Assembly (NCBI GenBank): GCA_963782885.1
Contig: CAWALL010000020.1
Location: 1 to 64,000 of the forward strand
Direction: 5' to 3'
DNA from: DATAOG01 sp963782885
GTDB taxonomy: Bacteria; Pseudomonadota; Alphaproteobacteria; Geminicoccales; Geminicoccaceae
Length of the DNA stretch: 64,000 nt
Below, piece after piece: positions 25,303 to 34,260 of the stretch. The number at the start of each line of letters is the position of its first letter. The stretch's first letter is position 1. Under the pieces are notes generated by a model. It made no database searches. It saw only the letters and a list, made by a program, of their open reading frames with translations, and was not told where the DNA came from. The position numbers and the translations under genes are program-made.

Positions 25303-26460
25303 ATGACCCAGCCGCGGGTCCGGCCGGCCAATCCCTGCTTCGGCTCCGGGCCGACCGCCAAGCGGCCCGGGTGGTCGGTCGCAGCCCTCGAGGGCGCCCT
25401 GGTTGGCCGCTCCCACCGGGCGAAGGCGTTGAAGGCGAGGCTCGCGGAGCTGCTTGAGCGCTCGCACGCGCTCCTCGGCCTGCCAGCCGATTACCGGATC
25501 GGCCTGGTCCCGGGCTCCGACACCGGCGCCTTCGAGATGGCGATGTGGAACCTGCTCGGCGCCTGCGGGGTCGACGTGCTCGCCTTCGAGAGCTTCGGCT
25601 ACGGCTGGCAGAGCGACATCGAGGGTCAGCTCAAGCTCGCCGACCGCCGCATCCTGCGCGCCGACTATGGCGATCTGCCGCCGCTCGAGCATGATCCGGC
25701 GCGCGATCTGGTCTTCACCTGGAACGGCACGACTTCGGGCGTGCGGGTGCCCGACGGCGACTGGCTCGCGGCCGTGCGCGACGGTCTCACGCTCTGCGAT
25801 GCAACCTCGGCGGTGTTTGCGATGGCGCTGCCTTGGGAAAAACTCGATGTCGTGACCTACTCCTGGCAGAAGGTGCTGGGTGGCGAGGGCCAGCACGGCA
25901 TGCTGATTCTGTCCCCGCAGGCGGTCGAGCGGCTGGAGAGCTACCGGCCGCCCTGGCCGCTGCCCAAGCTTTTGCGGCTGACCGCCAAGGGCGGGCTGAT
26001 CGAGGGCATCTTCCGCGGCGAGACCATCAACACGCCGTCCATGCTCGCGGTCGAGGACGCGCTCGACGGTCTCGCCTGGGCCGAGCGCACCGGCGGCCTG
26101 GAGGCGCTGATCAGGCGCAGCTCGGCCAATCTGGAGCTGGTCGCGGCCTGGGTCGCGGACACCCCCTGGGTCGATTTCCTGGCCAGGCGGCCTGAAACCC
26201 GTTCCTCGACCTCGATCTGCCTGACGGTCGTCGACCCCGAGGTCCAGGCGCTGCCGGCGGGGCGCCAGGCGGACTTCGTCAAGGGCCTGGTCGGCCGGCT
26301 CGAGCAGGCGGCGGTCGCCTACGACATCGCCGCCTATCGCGATGCGCCGCCCGGTCTTCGCCTCTGGGGCGGGGCGACGGTCGAGGCGGACGATCTTGCG
26401 GCCCTGTTGCCCTGGCTCGAGTTCACGTTCCAGGAGCAGCGCCGGGCGGAGGGCCTCTGA
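25303..26460 (+). CDS. serC: Phosphoserine aminotransferase
   Basis: 385 aa, the archaeal/alphaproteobacterial branch of SerC. It converts 3-phosphohydroxypyruvate to phosphoserine. Visible features are RPANPCFGSGPTAKRPGW at the N-terminus, the PGSDTGAFEMAMWNLLG cofactor loop and the PLP lysine in TYSWQKVLGGEGQHG. The ATG at 25303 has CAGGAGAACGCG. serA follows after a single base, so they form an operon, and hemA follows serA. Confidence 0.93.
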   Translation: MTQPRVRPANPCFGSGPTAKRPGWSVAALEGALVGRSHRAKALKARLAELLERSHALLGLPADYRIGLVPGSDTGAFEMAMWNLLGACGVDVLAFESFGYGWQSDIEGQLKLADRRILRADYGDLPPLEHDPARDLVFTWNGTTSGVRVPDGDWLAAVRDGLTLCDATSAVFAMALPWEKLDVVTYSWQKVLGGEGQHGMLILSPQAVERLESYRPPWPLPKLLRLTAKGGLIEGIFRGETINTPSMLAVEDALDGLAWAERTGGLEALIRRSSANLELVAAWVADTPWVDFLARRPETRSSTSICLTVVDPEVQALPAGRQADFVKGLVGRLEQAAVAYDIAAYRDAPPGLRLWGGATVEADDLAALLPWLEFTFQEQRRAEGL

Positions 26461-26461
26461 G

Positions 26462-28039
26462 ATGCCGAAGGTTCTGATCTCCGATGCGCTGAGCCCGGCC
26501 GCGGTCGCGGCGTTCGAGGAGCGCGGCGTCGACGCCGAGGTCCGGACCGGGCTCGGCGAGGCCCAGCTGATCCAGATCATCGGCGAGTTCGACGGCCTCG
26601 CGGTGCGCTCGGCGACCAAGGTCACTGGCCAGCTGCTGGCGGCGGCGCCGCGCCTGCGGGTGGTCGGCCGCGCCGGCATCGGGGTCGACAACATCGACCT
26701 GCCGGCTGCGACCGCGCGCGGCGTCGTGGTCATGAACACGCCGTTCGGCAACTCGGTCACGACCGCCGAGCACACGATAGCGATGATCCTGGCGCTTGCC
26801 CGCCAGCTGCCCGCGGCCGACCGCTCGACGCGCGCGGGGAAATGGGAAAAATCCCGCTTCATGGGCACCGAGCTCGCCGGCAAGACGCTGGGCCTGATCG
26901 GCTGCGGCAACGTCGGCTCGATCGTCGCCGAGCGCGCCCATGGCCTCAAGATGCGGGTGATCGCCTACGACCCTTATCTGGCGCCGGAGCGGGCCCAGGA
27001 CCTCGCGGTCGAGAAGGTTGAGCTCGGGGAGCTGCTGGCACGCGCCGACGTGATCAGTCTGCACACGCCCTTGAACGAGAGCACCCGCAACCTGCTCGAT
27101 GCCGCGGCGCTGGCCACGACCAGGCAGGGCGTCCGGATCGTCAACTGCGCCCGCGGCGGGCTGATCGACGAGGCCGCGCTCTACAAGGCGCTGCGGGCGG
27201 GTCACGTCGCCGGCGCCGCGCTCGACGTGTTCGCCGAGGAGCCGGCGCGCAGCTCGCCGCTGTTCGAGCTCGACCAGGTCGTGGTGACGCCCCATCTCGG
27301 CGCTGCGACCGCCGAGGCGCAGGAGAAGGTGGCGCTCCAGATCGCCGAGCAGATGGCCGACTATCTGACCACCGGGGCGATCGTGAACGCGCTCAACATC
27401 GCGCCCGTGAGCGCCGAGGAGGCGCCGCACCTGCGGCCCTACATGGAGCTCGCCCAGCAGCTCGGCAGCTTTGCCGGCCAGCTGACCGAGACCGGCCTGC
27501 TCGGCGCGACGATCACCTACGCCGGCCAGGTCGCGAAGCTCAACACCCATCCGATCACCGCGACCCTGCTGCAGGGGCTGCTGGCGCCGCTGCTGGCGAG
27601 CGTCAACATGGTCAATGCGCCCCTGGTGGCGCGCGAGCGCGACATCGCGGTCACCACCGTCCATCAGGACCAGACCGACGGCTATCTGACCCTGATCCGG
27701 CTCGCGGTCGAGACCGAGCGCGGCATCCGCAGCGTCGCCGGCACGCTGTTCCACGAGCGCCGGCCCCGGATCGTCGAGATCCGCGGCATCGACATCGAGG
27801 CCCAGCTCGGACCCCACATGCTGTACGTGCGCAACGTCGACCAGCCGGGCCTGATCGGCGCGCTCGGCATGACGCTGGGCGATGCCGGGGTCAACATCGC
27901 GACCTTCCATCTCGGCCGGGAGCGACCGGGCGGCGACGCGATCGCGCTGATCGAGGTCGACCAGCGGGTGCCGGAGTCGGTACTTGACGCGATCTGCGCC
28001 CTGCCGCACGTCGTACAGTGCAAGCGCCTGCGCTTCTGA
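26462..28039 (+). CDS. serA: D-3-phosphoglycerate dehydrogenase
   Basis: 525 aa, long-form PHGDH. The substrate domain includes the RVVGRAGIGVDNID motif. The Rossmann domain has LGLIGCGNVGSIVAERA (about residues 142-158) and the catalytic HLGAATAEAQEKVA. An intervening domain comes next, and an ACT domain forms the last 75 or so residues (VRNVDQPGLIGALGMTLGD). It commits 3-phosphoglycerate to serine synthesis; the ACT domain suggests feedback control by serine. The start overlaps the end of serC. Confidence 0.95.
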   Translation: MPKVLISDALSPAAVAAFEERGVDAEVRTGLGEAQLIQIIGEFDGLAVRSATKVTGQLLAAAPRLRVVGRAGIGVDNIDLPAATARGVVVMNTPFGNSVTTAEHTIAMILALARQLPAADRSTRAGKWEKSRFMGTELAGKTLGLIGCGNVGSIVAERAHGLKMRVIAYDPYLAPERAQDLAVEKVELGELLARADVISLHTPLNESTRNLLDAAALATTRQGVRIVNCARGGLIDEAALYKALRAGHVAGAALDVFAEEPARSSPLFELDQVVVTPHLGAATAEAQEKVALQIAEQMADYLTTGAIVNALNIAPVSAEEAPHLRPYMELAQQLGSFAGQLTETGLLGATITYAGQVAKLNTHPITATLLQGLLAPLLASVNMVNAPLVARERDIAVTTVHQDQTDGYLTLIRLAVETERGIRSVAGTLFHERRPRIVEIRGIDIEAQLGPHMLYVRNVDQPGLIGALGMTLGDAGVNIATFHLGRERPGGDAIALIEVDQRVPESVLDAICALPHVVQCKRLRF

Positions 28040-28071
28040 TGGGCCTGGAGGGCGAGCCAGGGGAGACTGGC

Positions 28072-29289
28072 ATGAATTACGAGGAACAGTTTCGAGCCGC
28101 GGTGGCACGGGTCCGGGGCGAAGGGCGCTACCGGGTGTTCTGCGACCTGGAGCGCGAGGCGGGCGCCTTTCCGCGCGCCCGGCGCTATCCGAGCCCGGAC
28201 GCTGCGCCGGCCCCGGTCACGGTCTGGTGCTCGAACGACTACCTCGGGATGGGCCAGCATCCGGTCGTGCTCGAGGCCGCGTGCGATGCGATCCGGCGCA
28301 TGGGCGCCGGCGCCGGCGGCACCCGCAACATCTCCGGCACGACCCATCTGCACGTGCTGCTGGAGCGGGAGCTCGCCCGCCTGCACGGGACCGAGGCTGC
28401 GCTGGTCTTCACCTCGGGCTTCGTCGCCAACGAGGCGGCGCTCTCGACCATCGGCCGCCTGCTGCCCGGCTGCGTGATCTTCTCGGACGCCCAGAACCAC
28501 GCCTCGATGATCGCCGGTATCCGCCACTCGGGCGGCGAGAAGCGGATCTTCCGGCACAACGACGCGGCGCACCTCGAGCAGCTGCTGCGCGCGACGCCGG
28601 CCGGGGTGCCGAAGCTGATCGCGTTCGAATCGGTCTATTCGATGGACGGCGACTTCGGACCGATCGGCGCGATCTGCGAACTCGCCGAGCGCTACGGCGC
28701 GCTTACCTATCTGGACGAGGTCCACGCGGTCGGACTCTACGGGCGGCAGGGCGGCGGGGTCGCCGAGCGCGACGGGGTGATGGCCCGGCTCGACGTGATC
28801 CAGGGCACGCTCGCCAAGGCGTTCGGCTGCATGGGCGGCTACATCGCGGGCTCGGCGCACCTGATCGACGCGGTCCGCTCGATCGCGCCGGGCTTCATCT
28901 TCACGACCTCGCTGGCGCCTGCGGTCACCGGCGCGGCGCTCGCCAGCGTGCGCTACGTCAGCGCCCACGACGAGCTTCGGGCGCGCCACCAGGAGCGGGC
29001 GGCGACCGTCAAGCGCCGGCTGCGCCAAGTGGGCCTGCCGGTCATGCCGAGCCCGTCCCACATCGTGCCGGTCCTGGTCGGCGAACCGGTCGCCTGCAAG
29101 CGCGCCTCGGACGTTCTGCTCGACGACTTCGGCATCTATCTCCAGCCGATCAACTACCCGACCGTCGCCCGCGGCAGCGAGCGCCTGCGGATCACGCCCT
29201 CCCCGGCCCACGACGACGCCGCAATTGACGGCCTCGTCGACGCGCTGCGCCAGGTCTGGTCCCAACTCGACCTGCAGAAGGCGGCGTAG
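28072..29289 (+). CDS. hemA: 5-aminolevulinate synthase
   Basis: 405 aa, PLP enzyme that condenses glycine with succinyl-CoA to start heme synthesis (Shemin route, typical of alphaproteobacteria). Conserved parts are VWCSNDYLGMGQHP, GAGAGGTRNISGTTHLH, the aspartate in TYLDEVHAVGLYG, the PLP lysine in GTLAKAFGCMGGY (about residue 249) and the C-terminal GIYLQPINYPTVARGSERLR. It starts 32 bases after serA, so serine, glycine and heme synthesis may be co-expressed. Confidence 0.96.
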   Translation: MNYEEQFRAAVARVRGEGRYRVFCDLEREAGAFPRARRYPSPDAAPAPVTVWCSNDYLGMGQHPVVLEAACDAIRRMGAGAGGTRNISGTTHLHVLLERELARLHGTEAALVFTSGFVANEAALSTIGRLLPGCVIFSDAQNHASMIAGIRHSGGEKRIFRHNDAAHLEQLLRATPAGVPKLIAFESVYSMDGDFGPIGAICELAERYGALTYLDEVHAVGLYGRQGGGVAERDGVMARLDVIQGTLAKAFGCMGGYIAGSAHLIDAVRSIAPGFIFTTSLAPAVTGAALASVRYVSAHDELRARHQERAATVKRRLRQVGLPVMPSPSHIVPVLVGEPVACKRASDVLLDDFGIYLQPINYPTVARGSERLRITPSPAHDDAAIDGLVDALRQVWSQLDLQKAA

Positions 29290-29305
29290 GCCAAGCCGGT
29301 CGCGC

Positions 29306-29319
29306 TTGATCCAGATCAA
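29306..29319. promoter_or_regulatory. FNR/FixK-type binding site
   Basis: TTGAT-CCAG-ATCAA is a perfect match to the FNR/Anr/FixK consensus (TTGAT-N4-ATCAA). It lies 16 bases after the hemA stop and 54 bases before the ATG of the DUF6455 gene. It predicts low-oxygen control of that gene and perhaps of the cytochrome c gene beyond. Confidence 0.85.
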
Positions 29320-29373
29320 AGACATTTGAGCGGGATCTTCCAGACTGCTCTGCAGCAGTCCGGGAGACCGGCT

Positions 29374-29799
29374 ATGGCTACTCGAGAGGGACCATCGCAT
29401 AGCGTTCGCCACGTCCTCACGAGGTGGTGGCGGGCGTGGCGCGGGCAAGCGCAAGTCGAGCGGTCGCCGAGCGATCCTACCGTCCGGGTCTTGGCCGAGA
29501 CCGTCCTCGCCCGTGCCGAGCCCGCTTCGGCCCGAGGCGCTGCCCGGGGCGACATGGCGCGCATGATGCGACACTTCGGGATCGACCCGGCTCAGGTCCC
29601 GCCGCAGTTCCGGGACCGGCTGCGCAGCGCCGAGATCACCTGCGCCGAGTGCGTGACGATCGGCCGCTGCCAACGCTGGTCGTATCGACAGCCCGATCAG
29701 GATGCGCCGCAGCGGTTTTGCCCGAACGCCGAGCTGTTCGACGAGATCGCGACCAGCCAGGGCAGCGGACGCCGGCAGGACGAATCGCCGAACAACTGA
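29374..29799 (+). CDS. DUF6455 family protein
   Basis: 141 aa of unknown biochemical role. The conserved C-terminal domain reads MARMMRHFGIDPAQVPP, then ITCAECVTIGRCQRW and FCPNAELFDEI, with four cysteines that could bind metal or heme. The start at ATG 29374 (CGGGAGACCGGCT) places the FNR box upstream. Relatives are often found near respiratory or cytochrome genes; here a cytochrome c gene follows 240 bases later. The N-terminal 60 residues are basic and poorly conserved. Confidence 0.8.
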   Translation: MATREGPSHSVRHVLTRWWRAWRGQAQVERSPSDPTVRVLAETVLARAEPASARGAARGDMARMMRHFGIDPAQVPPQFRDRLRSAEITCAECVTIGRCQRWSYRQPDQDAPQRFCPNAELFDEIATSQGSGRRQDESPNN

Positions 29800-30039
29800 G
29801 CACCAGAACACGACGGGCGGCTTAGTAGCCAGCGCGCCCTGCGGCGACTGCGGCCGCGACGCATGCGCGCGGGGCGGCTCGCGGCCATGGTCTTCCCCCC
29901 TGGAGCAGGCTAACCTCCCGGCCGCCGGCAGGGGCGGGCGCCCAGGGTCGCCCGGCTCGGGCGGTCCGCCCTTGCGGAACGCCAGCGGCGTGGACAATCG
30001 ACCGCCCTTCGCAAGGATCGGTCCGAGAGGGAGAGAACG

Positions 30040-30423
30040 ATGACGTCACGACGCCTCGGGGTTTGGATTGTGGCCGGTCTGGTGGCGCTCGGCAGCGGCG
30101 CCGCGCTCGCGGCCGGTGACCCGGCGCAGGGCGAGAAGGTGTTCAACAAGTGCAAGGTCTGCCATTCGGTCGAGGACCACAAGAACAAGATCGGCCCGTA
30201 TCTGAACGGGGTCGTCGGCCGCAAGGCCGGCACCGCCGAAGGTTACAACTATTCCGAGGCGATGAAGAACTCGGGCCTCACCTGGGACGAGGCGACGCTC
30301 GACAAGTACCTGGCGGACCCCAAGGGGGTGGTGCCGCACACCAAGATGGCGTTCGTCGGCCTGAAGAAGGAAGAGGACCGTCAGGACGTGATCGCCTATC
30401 TTAAGTCCATCGCGGAGAAGTAG
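30040..30423 (+). CDS. Class I cytochrome c (c550/c2 type)
   Basis: 127 aa. The signal peptide ends SGAALA before AGDPAQGEKVF. Heme attachment is Cys38-Lys-Val-Cys41-His42 and the axial methionine is Met103 in HTKMAFVG. GPYLNGVVGRKAG and DVIAYLKSI match small soluble periplasmic electron carriers. The ATG has GAGAGGGAGAGAACG. Proximity to hemA and an FNR box suggests a role in respiration, perhaps microaerobic. Confidence 0.94.
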   Translation: MTSRRLGVWIVAGLVALGSGAALAAGDPAQGEKVFNKCKVCHSVEDHKNKIGPYLNGVVGRKAGTAEGYNYSEAMKNSGLTWDEATLDKYLADPKGVVPHTKMAFVGLKKEEDRQDVIAYLKSIAEK

Positions 30424-30434
30424 CCGGTCCGGCA

Positions 30435-30462
30435 CCGGACGCCGCGGGTCCGTGGCGTCCGG
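30435..30462. terminator. Hairpin after the cytochrome c gene
   Basis: CCGGACGCC (30435-30443) and GGCGTCCGG (30454-30462) form a perfect 9-bp stem with a 10-base loop, starting 11 bases after the cytochrome stop. No T-run follows. It could act as a partial terminator or an attenuator before the ectoine hydrolase gene. Confidence 0.4.
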
Positions 30463-30481
30463 CGAGCCCAGGGGGACGCCC

Positions 30482-31663
30482 ATGGCAGCGACCGATCCGC
30501 GCTTCGCGCGCGCCGAATATGACCAGCGGATCGCCAAGACCCGCGCGGCGATGGCAGCCCACGGGGTCGAGCTGCTGATCGTCACCGACCCCTCCAACAT
30601 GGGGTGGCTCACCGGCTACGACGGCTGGTCGTTCTACGTCCACCAGTGCGTGCTGCTCGCACCGGATGGCGAGCCGCTCTGGTACGGCCGCGGTCAGGAC
30701 GCGAACGGCGCGAAGCGCACCGTGTTCATGGCCGACGATCAGATCATCGGCTACCCCGATCATTACGTGCAGTCGACCGAGCGCCACCCGATGGATTACC
30801 TGGCTGGCATCCTCGAGAGCCGCGGCTGGGGCGGGCGGCGGATCGGCGTCGAGATGGACAACTACTACTTCAGCGCCGCCTGTCTCGCGGCCCTCGAGCG
30901 CCATCTGCCGAACGCGAGCTTCGTCGACGCCACGGGTCTCGTGAACTGGCAGCGCGCGGTCAAGTCGGCGGCCGAGCTCGACTACATGCGGCGCGCGGCG
31001 CGGATCGTCGAGGCGATGCACGCGCGCATCCTCGAGCTGGTCGAGCCGGGCCTGCCCAAGCACGAGCTGGTCGCCGAGATCGTCCGCACCGGCATCCGCG
31101 GCGCCGACGGCCACGGCGGCGACTATCCGGCGATCGTGCCGCTGGTGCCGTCCGGGATCGACGCCTCGGCCGCGCATCTGACCTGGGACGAACGGCCGTT
31201 CAGGAAGGGCGAGGGCACCTTCTTCGAGATCGCCGGCTGCTACCGCCGCTACCACTGCCCGCTCTCGCGCACGATCTATCTCGGCCGGCCGCCGCAGAAG
31301 TTCCTGGACGTCGAGCAGGCCGTGATCGAGGGCATCGCCGCGGCCCTCGAGGCGGCCCGGCCCGGCAACGCTTGCGAGGACGTCGAGGCGGCCTGGCGCA
31401 AGGTGATCGCCCGCTACGGCATCGAGAAGGAGAGCCGCTGCGGTTACCCGATCGGGCTCAGCTATCCGCCCGACTGGGGCGAGCGGACCATGAGCCTGCG
31501 GCCGGGTGACAAGACTCCGCTCGAGGCCGGCATGACCTTTCATCTGATCCCGGCGATCTGGCAGGACGACTGGGGGCTCGAGATCACCGAGAGCTTTCTG
31601 GTCACCGAGCGCGGCGCCGAGCCCTTCTGCAATTATCCGCGCAAGCTGCTGGTCAAGGCCTGA
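30482..31663 (+). CDS. doeA: Ectoine hydrolase (M24 / creatinase-like fold)
   Basis: 393 aa, pita-bread fold. It resembles DoeA/EutD, which opens ectoine to N-acetyl-2,4-diaminobutyrate. Hallmarks recalled from the family are TDPSNMGWLTGYDGWSFYVH, GYPDHYVQSTERHPMDYL, GVEMDNYYF and DATGLVNWQRAVKS. The usual M24 metal ligands are degenerate: EIAGCYRRYHCPLSRT stands where peptidases carry two Asp, as in creatinase-like enzymes. The partners doeB, doeC and doeD are absent here. The ATG has AGGGGGACGCCC. Confidence 0.85.
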   Translation: MAATDPRFARAEYDQRIAKTRAAMAAHGVELLIVTDPSNMGWLTGYDGWSFYVHQCVLLAPDGEPLWYGRGQDANGAKRTVFMADDQIIGYPDHYVQSTERHPMDYLAGILESRGWGGRRIGVEMDNYYFSAACLAALERHLPNASFVDATGLVNWQRAVKSAAELDYMRRAARIVEAMHARILELVEPGLPKHELVAEIVRTGIRGADGHGGDYPAIVPLVPSGIDASAAHLTWDERPFRKGEGTFFEIAGCYRRYHCPLSRTIYLGRPPQKFLDVEQAVIEGIAAALEAARPGNACEDVEAAWRKVIARYGIEKESRCGYPIGLSYPPDWGERTMSLRPGDKTPLEAGMTFHLIPAIWQDDWGLEITESFLVTERGAEPFCNYPRKLLVKA

Positions 31664-31864
31664 GCCGCTACCGGCGCCCGGGACCGCGCGCGGCAACCAC
31701 GAGCGGCGAGCGCACTGATCGTGCGTCGGCATCGACAGTCGATCAGCCCGCGGACCGGGGCTCCAGCAGGACCGGGAGCGCCGAGCGAGCCGGAGGCGGC
31801 TCGCCGACCCGGCCGCCCCGACGCGGCTCGCCGCTGCCGTGCGCCGATCGCGCGTGGTCGTCCG

Positions 31865-32020
31865 TTAACCGAATGGTAACCCTTCGCCGCCAGCCTGGCT
31901 CCCAGCTGGTCCATGGGACCGTGGGAATCCGCGCCGGATCGAATCCGACGGCGCAGATTCCCACGGTCCCATGGACCATCCGAAGAAAGCTCTAACGCGC
32001 CACGGTTAACAGTCGGTTAC
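31865..32020. repeat. Dispersed palindromic element, copy E4 (best preserved)
   Basis: 156 bp. Left end TTAA-CCGAATG-GTAA (31865-31879); right end TTAA-CAGTCGG-TTAC (32006-32020). Each arm runs about 30 bp from GGTCCATGGGACCGTGGGA inward to GCGCC and is matched by its partner with one or two mismatches. The outer ends are also inverted repeats (GTTAACCGAATGGTAACC against GGTAACCGACTGTTAACC). The 525-base gap between doeA and the helicase contains no gene I can support. Confidence 0.88.
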
Positions 32021-32188
32021 CGTCTGAATGACCGGGGCGCGGTCCTGCCCCCCGCCGACCGGCTCCTGCCGGTGAATCGGGTGGAGGCGAGGCCCTTGTT
32101 GCGCCAAGAACCTTGAAGTTTCGCTCGAGCTCTGACTACTATCGCATTCGCCCGGCGACCAATTCCGGACCGGGCCGGAGGCGGAGCC

Positions 32189-34249
32189 CTGGATCGTCTG
32201 AGCTCGCTGAACCCGGCGCAGCGTGCGGCCGCGACGTTCGATGTGCCGGAGGGCGGGCGCGCCGGGCCCGGCCGCCCGCTGCTGATCATCGCTGGCGCCG
32301 GCTCGGGCAAGACCAGCACGCTCGCGCACCGGGTCGCCCACCTGATCCTGCACGGCGCCGATCCCGGCCGCATCCTGCTCTTGACCTTCACCCGCCGGGC
32401 GGCCGAGGCGATGATCCGGCGGGTCGAGCGGATCTGCGGCTGGACCATTGAGGGCGGCAACGCTCCCGGCCGGGCGGTCGAGTGGTCCGGCACCTTCCAT
32501 GCGATCGGCAACAAGCTGCTACGGCTCTATGCCGAGCCGATTGGCCTCGATCCGGGCTTCACGGTCCTCGACCGGAGCGATGCTGCCGATCTGCTCAACC
32601 TGGTCCGGGACGAACTCCGGCTCAGCGAGCAGGCGCGACGGTTTCCGAAGAAGGCGACCTGCCTTGCGATCTACTCCTACGCCGTCAACGCCCAGAGCGG
32701 ACTCGAGCCGGTGCTCGACAACGCGTTCCCCTGGTGCCGGGAGTGGCAGGCGGAGCTGAAGCGGCTGTTCGCGGCCTACGTCGAGGCCAAGCAGCGGCAG
32801 CGGGTGCTCGATTACGACGATCTGCTGCTCTACTGGTCGCGGATGATGGCGGCGCCGGCGATCGCCCTCGACGTCGGGAGGCGGTTCGATTTCGTCCTGG
32901 TCGATGAGTACCAGGATACCAACGCGCTCCAGGCCGGGATCCTGCTCGGGCTCAAGCCGGCCGGCCGCGGCCTCACCGTGGTCGGCGACGACGCACAGTC
33001 GATCTACGGGTTTCGCGCCGCGACCGTCCGCAACATCCTCGATTTTCCGAACGCCTTCGAGCCGCCGGCGGCGATCGTCAAGCTCGAGCAGAACTACCGT
33101 TCGACCCAGCCGATCCTGGACGCCGCCAACTCGGTCATGGCGGCGGCCCGGGAGGGCTTCACGAAGAGCCTGGTCTCGGCGCGACGCTCGGAGCAGAAGC
33201 CGTACCTCGCCATGGTCGCCGACCCGGCCGGCGAGGTCGACTACGTGGTCCGATCGGTGCTCGCGAACCGCGAGGCCGGCACCCCGCTGCGCGAGCAGGC
33301 GGTGCTGTTCCGGACCGCCCACCACAGCGGCCAGCTCGAGATCGAACTCCGGCGGCGCAACATCCCGTTCGTCAAATATGGCGGGCTCAGGTTCCTGGAG
33401 CTGGCGCACGTCAAGGATCTGCTGGCGCTGTTGCGCTGGGCCGAGAATCCGCGCGACCGGATCGCCGCCTTCCGCCTGCTCCAACTGCTGCCCGGGATCG
33501 GCCCCGGCACCGCGCGCAAGGTTCTGGCCGAACTCGAGGCGGCGGGGTTCCGGTTCGAGGCGCTCGCCGACTTTGCGGCACCGCGCGCGGCCGCCCATCT
33601 CTGGCCGGAGCTCGTGGCTCTCCTGCAGATGCTCGCGTCCCGGGAGCTTTGGGCCGGGCAGCTCGACGCGGCCCGGCGCTTCTATGACCCCCTGCTCGAG
33701 GAGGGCTACGACTTCGCCCGCGCGCGCCTTGGCGACCTCGACGAGCTCGTGCGCCTCGCGGCCGGCTATCGCTCGCGCCGGCAGTTCCTGACCGAGCTCA
33801 CCCTCGATCCGCCGGCCGCCGCGGGCGAAGAGGCCGGGACGCCGCTCCTGGACGAGGACTACCTGATCCTCTCGACCATCCACTCGGCCAAGGGCCAGGA
33901 ATGGCGGGCGGTCTACGTGCTGCACGTGGTCGACGGCTGCATCCCCTCGGACATGGCGACCGCCTCATCTGGAGAAATCGAGGAGGAGCGGCGGCTGCTC
34001 TACGTCGCGATGACCCGGGCGCAGGACCAGCTGCACCTGATCCAGCCGCGCCGCTTCTACGCGACCAATCAGGCCCGGTTCGGCGACCGCTACGTCACGG
34101 CGCCGCGCACGCGCTTCATCCCGGCCGCGCTGCTGCGCCACTTCGACCTCGGCGCGAGCGAAGTGGCGCCGGCGGAGCCGCAACTCGCCGCGCCCGCCGC
34201 GTTGCCGAAGGTCGACATCGGCGCCGGGCTGCGGGCGATGTGGGCCTAA
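32189..34249 (+). CDS. UvrD/Rep family ATP-dependent DNA helicase
   Basis: Superfamily 1A helicase of about 686 aa. Motifs in order: Q-motif LNPAQRAAA, Walker A IAGAGSGKTS, TFTRRAAEAM, Walker B FVLVDEYQDTN, GDDAQSIYGFR, LEQNYRST, STIHSAKGQEW and YVAMTRAQDQL. There is no ATG, GTG or TTG before the Q-motif; the first canonical start (GTG 32243) would delete it. The CTG at 32189 follows a GGAGGCGGAG site, so I place the start there. Elements E4 and E5 flank the gene. It is shorter than PcrA or UvrD by a C-terminal tail. Confidence 0.9.
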   Translation: MDRLSSLNPAQRAAATFDVPEGGRAGPGRPLLIIAGAGSGKTSTLAHRVAHLILHGADPGRILLLTFTRRAAEAMIRRVERICGWTIEGGNAPGRAVEWSGTFHAIGNKLLRLYAEPIGLDPGFTVLDRSDAADLLNLVRDELRLSEQARRFPKKATCLAIYSYAVNAQSGLEPVLDNAFPWCREWQAELKRLFAAYVEAKQRQRVLDYDDLLLYWSRMMAAPAIALDVGRRFDFVLVDEYQDTNALQAGILLGLKPAGRGLTVVGDDAQSIYGFRAATVRNILDFPNAFEPPAAIVKLEQNYRSTQPILDAANSVMAAAREGFTKSLVSARRSEQKPYLAMVADPAGEVDYVVRSVLANREAGTPLREQAVLFRTAHHSGQLEIELRRRNIPFVKYGGLRFLELAHVKDLLALLRWAENPRDRIAAFRLLQLLPGIGPGTARKVLAELEAAGFRFEALADFAAPRAAAHLWPELVALLQMLASRELWAGQLDAARRFYDPLLEEGYDFARARLGDLDELVRLAAGYRSRRQFLTELTLDPPAAAGEEAGTPLLDEDYLILSTIHSAKGQEWRAVYVLHVVDGCIPSDMATASSGEIEEERRLLYVAMTRAQDQLHLIQPRRFYATNQARFGDRYVTAPRTRFIPAALLRHFDLGASEVAPAEPQLAAPAALPKVDIGAGLRAMWA

Positions 34250-34260
34250 GTCATCGAAAA

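Noticed and set aside
31865..32020. E-elements as intrinsic terminators
   Set aside because: The palindrome arms are about 30 bp but no T-run follows, and the outer inverted motifs are not explained by a terminator.
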